The notes under the pieces: model-generated | Databases searched by the model: none | What the model saw: only the letters and a program-made list of their open reading frames with translations | What the model was told of the DNA's origin: nothing | Position numbers and translations under genes: made by a program | From: Pisaster brevispinus | Taxonomy: Eukaryota; Echinodermata; Asteroidea; Forcipulatida; Asteriidae | Direction: 5' to 3' | NCBI GenBank assembly: GCA_023634235.1 | Contig: JAMKCF010000007.1 | Coordinates: forward strand, 4,258,001 to 4,322,000 | Length of the DNA: 64,000 nt | Shown: piece after piece, positions 1 to 9,500 of the stretch | Position numbering within the stretch: position 1 is the stretch's first letter | How the letters are laid out: the number at the start of each line of letters is the position of its first letter

Positions 1-299
1 AAGTATACAAGTTTTGTTTGATAAAAGCCTGACACAGTATCTTGAAGAAAGTGACATGAGTTACCAGTAAAACCAATTCAGAGTAATTTAACATACCGCA
101 CCGGATGCTTGTAGATATTTCTACTTCATTGTTTGCATTTGAGGGCTAAATGGAGAGACCCCACGCCTGACCCAAACCACTGTCCGGAAAGACACACATT
201 AGACTTCCTTATTACTAAGAGAGGTTTGCGGTAACACCATGTGAAAATTTCATTTTAGCAGTGTATCTTACGGCAAGCAGGGATCAAGGCCTACCACTC
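1..299. other. unassigned leading sequence
   Basis: No coding exon, RNA gene or clear repeat structure was recognised here. It may be the decayed upstream part of the Penelope-like element that becomes recognisable from about position 300. Confidence 0.4.
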
Positions 300-670
300 T
301 GCTCCCAAGAAACTTCACAGCTCTCTTCAATCTCACAAGGACAACCAAGATCCCTCCACACGTGCAGGAGTTTACTGCATTCCCTGTGAATGTGGGAACT
401 TTGTTTATGTCGGGGAAACCGGGCATGATCTTCCCACTAGACTAAAAAAAGAAGAGAAGTCAGCCATCGTCAAGCACTCTAACATCACCGACCACCGAAG
501 AGACTGGGGTGCTGCAGAAGTCATCGCTCCCATCTGCATGGCACCCCAGGCGAATCAGAGAGGTCATCGAGATCTAAGCACGACACAGTTCCTCAAAACA
601 TAGGCTTCCACATCAGTGACATTGGCTCCCACTCTTCTCGACTAATGGATCTCCTATATCCAAGGTCACT
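300..670 (+). pseudogene. Penelope-like retroelement, GIY-YIG endonuclease remnant
   Basis: Translating about 330-540 gives a GIY-YIG nuclease core. GVYCIPCECG is followed by YVGETG and TRLK, then a conserved SAIVKH and DWGAAEV stretch. This arrangement, with the Cys-x-Cys just before the YIG-equivalent, is characteristic of the C-terminal endonuclease of Penelope-like elements. After about position 570 the frame breaks: the IREVIEI segment runs into a stop, and the continuing family-like segment (KHDTVPQNIGFHISDI) sits in another frame, so at least one indel is present. The RT domain is absent upstream, so this is a 5'-truncated dead copy. Some decayed 3' sequence probably continues to about 1015. 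Confidence 0.75.
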
Positions 671-1025
671 TCCCCTACCCCTTAGGCTTGGGTCTTCCAT
701 ACCCTCAGTCTCCTTTAGGTTCCCTCACCTTCCCTGAGCTTGTCACCAACTGATTCAGTTAAGTGAGCACACACTCCCTACCCACTCCTAGTGGGTTTCA
801 GTTTCGGTTTAGTCCCAGCTTCAGCCAACATGCTTCACCGAGCTAAGCCCAGCTTATTCAGTTCCTGTTCCGCCTTCGCGCACCACCGAGCCAAGCCCAA
901 CTACCAGTTAATCTCCTACAATGCAGTACATAAGCAGCATCCAGCAGCAGAGTCCAGCTTTCTCCTGAAGACGATCAGATCTAAACTCTTGCAACATAGT
1001 CTGGGCCAACTCTAAGAACAGTAAG
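671..1025 (+). other. probable 3' part of the Penelope-like remnant
   Basis: This stretch lies directly after the endonuclease remnant and has an open but unrecognisable reading frame. The CTCCTGAAGACGATC segment near 962 resembles the CCTGAAGACGATC-type motif often seen near Penelope element ends. Assignment is by position and that motif only. Confidence 0.35.
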
Positions 1026-1029
1026 CTTA

Positions 1030-1640
1030 ACTCTGTATCGGTTACTCAAAAACGTGCTATCAGAATTCCCACCTCCTCGCACCCTCGTGAACACACTGCT
1101 CCCCTGTTTGCACAATTACATACTCTTACATATCAACAAACTTCATAATGGAATACTCGTGTACAAACACTCATAATCTTCTTCCCACTGCCTTTTCTTC
1201 ATATTTCATCTCTACTGAAGCCGTTCATGGCTACGCTTTCAGGGGTCGATTTCACAAAGATAGTCCTAACTTAAGACTAGTCCTAGGAGTTATTAAAAAC
1301 TTAAGGCTAGTCCTAAGTATAAGACTAGTCTTAACTCTTTGTGAAATCCACCCCGGGAGTTTTACAAAACTTAAGGCTAGTCCTAAGTTAGGACGAGTAA
1401 CTCGTCCTAACTCGAGATAAGACTAGTCTTAACTCTTTGTGAAATCTACCCCAGATCCTGCCGTAATCTTTATAATTCTTTCATTCGAACCTCTTGTTCT
1501 ATGCACACACTTCGCTTTTATGGTACTCGTCTGTGGAACGTCATTGAAGACCAAATCAAAGATCAGCCTTCTGTGGGTCATTTTAAAGCCTCGTTCAAAA
1601 GAGCACTACTCGCTCATTATGTAACTTGGCTTTCTCTCCT
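1030..1640 (+). pseudogene. CR1-like non-LTR retrotransposon, RT C-terminal remnant, split by a MITE
   Basis: About 1040-1140 encodes VTQKRAIRI...PLFAQLHTL. About 1180-1236 encodes LLPTAFSSYF. About 1505-1620 encodes RLWNVIEDQIKDQPSVGHFKASFKR ending in LLAHYV. Together these match the conserved C-terminal tail of CR1/Jockey-type reverse transcriptases (QKRAIRI, FMYxY..LLP.F, LWN.LP, FK..LK). The tail is in several frames and is interrupted by the palindromic MITE at 1242-1452. No endonuclease or catalytic RT motif remains. It is a 5'-truncated, inactive fragment. Confidence 0.7.
1242..1452. mobile_element. palindromic MITE, GGGGTCGATTTCACAAAG termini
   Basis: The left end GGGGTCGATTTCACAAAG is answered by the inverted end CTTTGTGAAATCTACCCC at the right. 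The interior is built from alternating copies of GACTAGTCCTAA-type sequence in both orientations. An extra internal copy of the right end lies near 1336-1356, so the element looks like one and a half units fused together. It sits inside the CR1 tail. A fragment of the same family is at 59275-59320. Confidence 0.7.
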
Positions 1641-2324
1641 GTCTCCACTTCTCGTCTTCAGCTCTCTTTTTTGTTTATGATTATCTTAATTGATTATCTT
1701 TCAAAACATTTTTCTCTATGGTGCATTTATGACGTATCAAATACCAATATAGGCCTATTATGATTGTATCTGTTCTTGTCCTTAAAAAAAACCCAAAACA
1801 CCTTTATGATACCATTGAAATTTGTTTTCGTGGTCACACTATTATCTCTTCTCATAACTTGCTTGCACACAGCTACATGTCGGCCTATGGTTTCACTTAT
1901 CCCTCTATAAACATACATAATTACAGAAAATTTGCATTAGTATTAAAATATCAAGATTCATTCAACGTTTGTTAGGGGGACCAACGAGATTTTACTGGCA
2001 TTTTATATGGCTTCATCCAAACTGCCGAGGATTAGTTCTGAGTGCTCAATATTGTAAGATCTATTTTGAAGAAATCTGAAAAGCAGCATGTGCAGTGTAT
2101 AGAACTCGCAGAGTAACAGCAGTTCAGTTTAATGAGCATGCGCGGCTAGTATACTATCCCGTGAATCAATCCAATATTTCAGAATTTGGTAAAAGTTTAA
2201 TGATTTCCTGGGAATGTCTGTATTTTTTAAGGATTTCCTCCATTTCCACCTTCAAAGCAAGAGCTCTCTACGGATTGCCAGTTTAATTGGAGCACGTCTC
2301 AGATAGCATCACCGTACATAGAAC

Positions 2325-2450
2325 CAACTTTGGGCCAACGGAACACTTTCATTTTGACCAACATTGGCCCATACTCATCGGCCTTATTATGATGGGCCAA
2401 TGTAAAGTTGGCCCAACGTTGGCCCAACGTAAATATTGGCTCAATATTGA
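2325..2450. repeat. GTTGGCCCAAC palindromic repeat cluster
   Basis: Repeated copies of TTGGCCCAAC and its relatives (TGGGCCAACG, CATTGGCCCAT, ATGGGCCAATG, GTTGGCCCAACG twice) occur in both orientations over about 120 bp. This forms an imperfect palindrome and probably represents a MITE interior. Confidence 0.5.
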
Positions 2451-2514
2451 AAGAACGTGGAAAAGAAAGCTATTTGTTACTATACGTAATTAAGTCTTGG
2501 TATCTTGATCACAC

Positions 2515-2853
2515 ATGGCCAATGTTTCAAGGGCTAAGGGTCATTAAATTCAATGAATTGTTCAATTTTTATCTTGGTAAATTTATGTACAAGTATAAAA
2601 GTGGCCTTTTGCCAAACGATTTCAATTATCTTATTACTATGTGGCCATCGGTTCATACATACGGCAGACTCGTGCTGCGTGGAAAGGTGATTTTTACACT
2701 ATTTTTCAACCAAACATCAATTTGAATAAAAAAAAACAGCACTGAGTCTCGGGGTATTAAATTCTGGAACAATCTTAATCCGGATCACGAGAAATCTCTT
2801 AAACTTAACTCTTTTAACGACAAACTTAAACATCATTTGTTGAATGTGCTTTA
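2515..2853 (+). pseudogene. CR1-like non-LTR retrotransposon, RT C-terminal remnant
   Basis: The + strand encodes LRVIKFNELFNFYLGKFMYK followed by SGLLPNDFNYLI, and after an interruption GIKFWNNLNPDHEKSLKLNS then DKLKHHLLNVL and a stop. These are the conserved tail motifs of CR1/Jockey-type RTs (KF.DL...GLFMYKY..LLP..F, then LWN.L and FK..LK..LL). The first half ends at a stop after an A-rich run, so a frameshift separates the halves. Sequence down to about 3246 is the likely 3' UTR, ending in an ATTGA tail. Confidence 0.7.
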
Positions 2854-3198
2854 AAAGAAACTTGTTTTATATTTGCATTAGCGCCTATGTGCATGATTCT
2901 GACGAAAAGGAATCCGTTTATCATAGTAATCTTACAAGTACCTATCTGGTCTCTGTCATTGTTCTTGATGTTGTCTTTGTCATGCCCCCAAATCATTGTC
3001 TGTCATAGGGAAAGGAATAAAAGCACAATCATGCTACACTTTCTTACTTGCTGGCTATAATTGTACAATGCTGTAGTTTATTTGGAATGTACCTATAGTT
3101 TTTTTCTTTGTTTTGTTGTTAGGCCTATGTGACATTCATTATTCACACCTATAAAAACCTGTACATGTCTTTGTAACCGCCATCATGAAATAAATGTT

Positions 3199-3246
3199 TA
3201 TTGAATTGAATTGAGTTGAATTGAATTGAATTGAATTGAATTGAAT
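3199..3246 (+). repeat. (ATTGA)n tail
   Basis: About nine pentamer units of TTGAA/ATTGA follow AAATAAATGTTT. This is the tandem 3' tail of the upstream non-LTR element. The same tail in reverse orientation is at 15558-15600. Confidence 0.75.
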
Positions 3247-3374
3247 GAACAGACATTTTCTCATGCGCTTTCCATCACGTTGACCTTTTCTTTCAGTGTT
3301 TGCATGCGTACTACGCAGCACATATCTTAGTTGGGAGTCGTGCTACATACAATTAATTGTACTTTTGTCGCCAG

Positions 3375-3542
3375 TTTTAATGGTGCAGGTCCCGCTTTCG
3401 CTTGGGAACTTCTTTAAAGGAGAGACCCAGTATTTGGAGCGTGGACAACAAGGAGAAGCCGCCTGTCCGGCGTTGCTGGCTGCCGGGCTCACACCAAGTG
3501 AAGTCCCCGTTGTCTACTGGTATGAAAGACGTATTTCCAACG
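3375..3542 (+). CDS. Ig receptor exon: first half of V-set domain
   Basis: The acceptor is TTTTGTCGCCAG before 3375 and the donor is AACG/GTATGG at 3543. The exon encodes QVPLSLGNFF, then the B-strand region EAACPA and the C-strand VYWYERR, and ends in phase 1. An alternative stronger acceptor, CTTTTCTTTCAG at 3296, stays open in the same frame and phase and would add about 26 residues, so the true 5' boundary is uncertain. Confidence 0.65.
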
Positions 3543-6500
3543 GTATGGCATCTCCGTTTTCGGCTCTTAATCATTCTGTGACCTTTTATAAGATGTAAAT
3601 GAGCAAATGAATGGGCTCACCCATTCTTAAAAATGCATCCGTGTGAAGACTTTAATTGTGTTTTCCTTCGTTCTTGTATGACACCTTCCCATAGAGCATC
3701 CGGGTCTTTAGAATTCACTTTTTTATGGGGGGGGGGGTCCTCGGTCTCCATAAGGTACCAATTATAAGCATAACATGCATGTGTGTTATGCTCAGTTTGT
3801 GTAAACCACGGTTATTGTTATTTTAAAAGAGATGGGATAGCGTCAACCGCTGGACGACGACGTTGAACATTGTCACCTTTTTATCTTGGCGTTTAAAAGG
3901 ATTGAAATGAATATACCTCGTACTTGATGTACCTTCCCTTTGTGCAGATTTTTCTCAAAAGATATAGTATTGAGTAATGTGCTCTTCTTAATCTTCAGAG
4001 CCACCTAAAACGAATTGGAAACAAAATTAAAGTCCAAAATATAGGTTTTCCCGGTAATTTTCAGCAAATTAATGGTCAAATTAAATGTTGCGTTATTCTA
4101 TTTCGCGCCAACTAAAAACAGTCATTCAATTTCACTTTATGTGTCACCCAAGCAAAAGTGGGGTTTTTTTTCGTCATTAAAAAGATAACTATGGTAGTTG
4201 CACAATCCATTCGAACAACACTCAATTTTGCAGCAGCCTTTCGCACAGATCTCTATGTTGCGCCTACTCTGCTAAATTGGACGCAATTTTGCGTTGCTAT
4301 AAAAAACGCCCGATGAGTTCCATTGATAATGAATTCGTATGCCTCAAACTGAAATTGTATGACGGTTTCAACGGAGTTAAGAAGCAAGCTTAAGTTTAAA
4401 CTGAGCACGTGAAAGTCAAATAGACCCCCGTTTCCGACAATGACCGGAACACCTTAATCACGAAGCGACATTTATATTGTAAATAAGGTCATATTGAAAT
4501 ATTATTTGATGTATAGGCCTACTAAACAGGTGTGCGTGTGTGTACAAGGTTTGAAATACGTTACCCAAAACATTAGGTCGTATCCGACTTGACAGCTACA
4601 GCTACGGCTACGGCTGGATCGCCGCGTCATCGTGCGTTGAAGTAGGCTCGTAGGACGTCCTGATACAAACAGTCATAGCCCTAGCTGCAGCTGCCAATTG
4701 GGATACGGTCTTAGCTATATTATATTTCTTTTCTCCGTAGATGCATTGCCATTCATTGTGAAAAACGATGGGAATATCCTACTGAGGGATGGTGTGCCTG
4801 AGGGGGTGTATAACATTAGTAACAACCTCGGTCTCATCATCAACCAAGTTAAGCAGTCTAGTGCTGGAACCTATTACTGTCGGCTCTCACCACAGCGCCG
4901 ACCCTTCCAAGACGCATCAGTGCCCATCGAAGTGATAGGTAGGCATATTGTCTGAGCTTATGTAAGGTTTTTGTATCCATTATAGCTAACGTATCATTAG
5001 TAAATATAATTAGCTAATTTGCTTCTTTTTGTTTTTGTCAACTTCGCCTTTTCCCAAAGTTTCCTTTCCACACAGTGTCAAAATCAAGATACATTGATGT
5101 CCAAACCGAGCAGTTGACTTGTGATGTCAAGCTTTAAAGTATTTGTGATTACTTCGATTGAAAAAGAAGATCAATAAGAAGAAAAAACAACAGCAGCAGC
5201 AGCAGTAGACATCATGCAGACAGCAGACAGCAGAAGCAGCAGCAATAGCAAAACAGAAAAACAGAAAAACAACACAACAAAACAAAATAAAACAAAACAA
5301 TGAAACAACAACGCACACAACAACAATACCAGACACTTACTAGTTGCTTTTAAACATTGTATCAAATCCCCTTACAACAGTTATTCCTGTTCACTGGGCC
5401 TTAAGCTTTCCTGAAATCATCTCAACTCCTTATAGGAGTATGCAGCGCGCACTAGCAACCAAATAAGCACTGCCGCACAGGTTGCTAATCAATCACATCA
5501 ACAATATCTACCTTCGCAGGTACCCATACTCCTGGGTGACGAGAAGCAATGATATTTAAGTGTTGCTCAAGAAGACTGGCGTCACGATAGGGAGGTGAAC
5601 CCACACTCTGATGACTCGGTCATCAGAACTTGAGTTCGGTGCTCTAGCTGTAATTCCGGTGTTACGGTCTCAGCCCACCCGGCGTGCTCAGCCATCAAGA
5701 TGACCAAAAAACGTAAAATTTCGAAGAAATTATGATTCTTTAAATGAGTATACTTACTTCTGCCTCGACAATAACTTTTAGGACATACCTTCAAACCCCC
5801 AATTAATCGGGCTTAAAAATCTCAACCTCGTGCCAAATGACCCAACCTCCCTTTCACTCCACTTCAAGCATGCGCACAAGTGCTTCTTAAGTATCTGAAT
5901 TTACTAACAAAGTGGAATCAATCAAGAGTTGCCGGGATGGTGGGTGGGTGCGAGGCAGAAGTAAGTATACCTCATTTCAAGAATCATAATTTCTTCGAAA
6001 TTTTACATTCTTTCTCATTCGTATACTTACTTCAGCCTCGACAATAACTTTAAGGCCAGAATCAAGAGCAGTAAACCCGGAAGGTTGAAGGAAGCAACTC
6101 TAAATTGATTGCCCCCAATGAAAAGGTAGCCCATACAGTAATCAATGAGAAACCCAAACAAACATCATTCTAAGCCATGTCCTGGTGTAACACTGCTCAA
6201 ACAAACCGTCCATCTGCTCTCTTCCATAAGTTCAACCCGCACTGTCCTGCAAACGTCGGAGAACTCCTCTAATCGGCTGCTTTCATGATTTCCACAATAG
6301 TTGCTCCAACATGGCTCATAATGTTGCCATGGCTCTGGTAGAATGAGCCTGAATAGAGCGAGGGATGTCAGCCCCCATCAGTTGGTATTTTAATTGTTGC
6401 GAATAGCCATCCAGAAATCGTTCGTTTCAACACGGGTAAACCAGGTTGTTTGCCCCCAACGGACACAAACAAATGATGTTTCCATTTCTGGACCAATGAG

Positions 6501-9500
6501 CTTGTCTTTACAATATAACGTTCCAGAGCTCGCTTTACACAAAGCTTCTAGCAACTTCCTGAAACTTGGGTAAGAAAATGTTTTGCCCCAAATGAAAAGG
6601 GGTAACAGCCTTTGGGAGAAACCCTGCCTGCCTCAAATCGAAGGTAGTAAAGGATCTATCCGACACATTGCCTGAATTTCCGAACATCTTTTCGCTGATG
6701 TAATGGCTACCAGAAACATTGTCTTTACAGTACAGTTTTACAAGGTATACTTGAAGAGGTTCAAAGGGTTACTTTTGCAAGCCTTCAAGAACAATTTCGA
6801 GATTCCATGCCGGAGTTAAAACTCGACACGGGGGATTCTTATGGAAAGCCCCTTTTAAAAATCGAAAAATAATTGCAAACTGACCAATATGTTTGCCATC
6901 TTGTCCATTATGGAAATTTGAAATGGAGGATCGGAACACCTATAAAGTTCGATATGCCATACCCTTGTCAAACAACGACTGTAATAATGCACACACCTCG
7001 CTCACAGAGGCTGAGCATGGATTTGAACCCCGTTCAACACACCAATCTCTACACATTGACCATTGCCTACCATACACCTCTTTTGTGGATGATCTAGCAT
7101 CACTCTGGATTGTGTTGATAACTTCTTCAGAAAGACATGTCTGTCGGAGACGTTGGCGCTCAGTTTCCATGCCATAAGATGGAACATTTCCGGTTTCGGG
7201 TGCCACACAGTACCCTTCCACTGCTGCAAGAGATCTGGTACTGCAGGAAGCTGTGTTGGAATGTCTATCAAAAGATCCAGTAAACCTCGGCAACCACGAC
7301 CGGCGAGGCCAGTGAGGTGCTATCAGAATCAACACACATTTGTATTGGGTTAATCGATCCAGAACCAAATGTGTCAGAGAAAACGGAGGGAACGCAAGAG
7401 CCACTAGGCCGTCCCAATTAAGTGTCAATGCGTCCACATGAAACGCCAGTTGATATTGATGTCTGGAGCAGAAGATGGGAACCTGTCTGTTCTCCATTGT
7501 CGCAAAAAGATCGATCAATGGATTGCCCGTCTTTAAAAATAAGCTTGTCCGCCAGAACATTCCAAACCCCTTGTATGTGTACACATGATGTTTTATGGTT
7601 CACTGCCAAAGTTGCTAGTCGCCATTTGGGTGACCTGGTCCCCCCCTTGTTTGTTGATGTATAAGACACCACTGTTGTGTAGTCCGACTTAACTAAAGTA
7701 TGCTTCCCTTTCAGCAGTGGCTGGAAATGAAGACATGCTCTCACCACCGACATCAATTCCTTCATATTGATTTGACAATTGTGTTCGTTCCAACGGAGTA
7801 CAGAGCCCCTGTACATGCTGAACATCCGTATGAGCCCCCAAACCTTAATCGCTGGAAACCGTTGTTAGATTCGCGTCCGTTTGACTCTCTCAGCTGAACT
7901 CTCGTTGATATTAAAGTTCACTTCCATTCTCCACCAGCGCAGATGGTGGAAGAGGTGTTTGTTTATTGAAATCAGAGCTTCCAGATTCCTTGAAGATGGT
8001 CTCCAAAAAGTTAAGAGGTGTAATTGAATTGGTCTCATATGTAGCCTTGCAAGATGAACCACCTCCATGCAGGCTGCCATTAGACTCAACAGACGTAGGA
8101 ACACCCTGGCCTCTGCCTGAGTTTGATTTACCAATTGAATTAGAAACTCAAACACTGATTTTTTTTCCTCCCCTGGGGAAGATAAGCAACATGTAGATCG
8201 GTCTTGAAATGACCTCCTATAAAAACTAACTCTTTCTTGGGAGTCAAACTTGACTTTTCCCGGTTGATCAAAAAACCGCAATTTTCTAAAAGGACAATTA
8301 ACGTTTAAAATCTTTTTGAGCCTGACTTCTGCTGATAGCTCGAATTCACAAGTCGTCTGGGAACACGTGAAGCCCTTCCATCCTTGCTTTTGCCACCACT
8401 GGAGCGAGCATTTTTGTGAAAACTCGAGGGCTGACGTCAGTCCAAATGAAATCACCAAAAATTGATATAGTTGTCCTCCTATTTTGAATTGCAGAAACTT
8501 TCTGTGGTTTTCCTGAACCAGAATATGCATATATGCGTCTTTGACGTCTATTGAACACAGTCAACCACCCGATTTCACTGCCTTTTTGACAAATCGCAGA
8601 GTTTCCTGGTTCCCTGCTTTGCGGGGGAACTTTTGTTTTGACTACCCTGGCGCCCCCGATTTAAAAACGTAGCTCAATGTCGACCCTTGGTTTCTTAAAT
8701 CGAAAATTCAGGTCAGAATTACTTCTTTGTGACTCTTGAAAGGTCCCTCTTTGATCCTGATCAGCGAGCTTCACACCAAAGTTGTGACGGCCAGCTGCTT
8801 GGAATGGAATCCTACATAGCCCATCGGTATACCATCAAGTTGACTGTCCACTAATTTACAGTCCTTCAAAATTTCTTTAAAGTTTGCAACCCCGGAAATT
8901 GAAGCCTTTCTTAGGCTAGCCTTAGTGTTGTCTTATATACCAATGGGTCTGTCGCACCCACATGTGGCGTCTTGCTACCCTGGCATTGACCACCTCCCTG
9001 GCCTGGAGGTCCATCATATCAAATAATTATGGACTCTTAGTGCCATATTGAGCATACGACCTTCGGAACCATTGTCTACCTGGTCATTTAGGCTGCCTAA
9101 ACTCTGCTGGTCAAACGAGTTCTGCAGGACGCTCTCGAGTCTTGAAATTTATTTGGATGCGGCCTCGATCAAGCAACCACGACTGAGATACAACACCGGC
9201 CATTCCAACATGTACGTTCCTCTTTCTCAACATTCATAAATCTACCGTCTGCCACATTCAGAAGTTTATTAGGAAATATCTGTGACTCAGATTTAAATCC
9301 GGGCAACACTCTCCCTAGCTCATGAACCAACAAGGGAAGCAATGGTTAGGAGGGAGGGAAATGTCCCCACTGGTAAGGCCGTTGTTAGTGACACAATAAA
9401 TACATTGGATCAAAGTACACTCTACTTATTTGTTTTCAGTGTCACCCGATCCTGATAAGTTTCCGGTCGTTTCTCCTTGTGACAAGAAACCAACCTCATC

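Larger units (their letters stand above)
6057..9000 (-). mobile_element. DIRS-like tyrosine-recombinase retrotransposon, degenerate copy
   Basis: Read on the minus strand, the order is reverse transcriptase (about 8564-7865), RNase H (7825-7418), then a tyrosine recombinase (about 7134-6200). This RT-RH-YR order is diagnostic of DIRS elements. The frames are broken repeatedly and the RT active-site box reads FPDD instead of YxDD, so the copy is inactive. It lies in intron 2 of the Ig gene in antisense orientation. The upper boundary is not clear: no matching inverted repeat was found near 9000-9400. The gag-like part was not recognised. Confidence 0.75.

Noticed and set aside
5127..5365. Two minus-strand frames rich in Leu/Phe/Cys
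   Set aside because: Products of the CAG/CAACA low-complexity tract.
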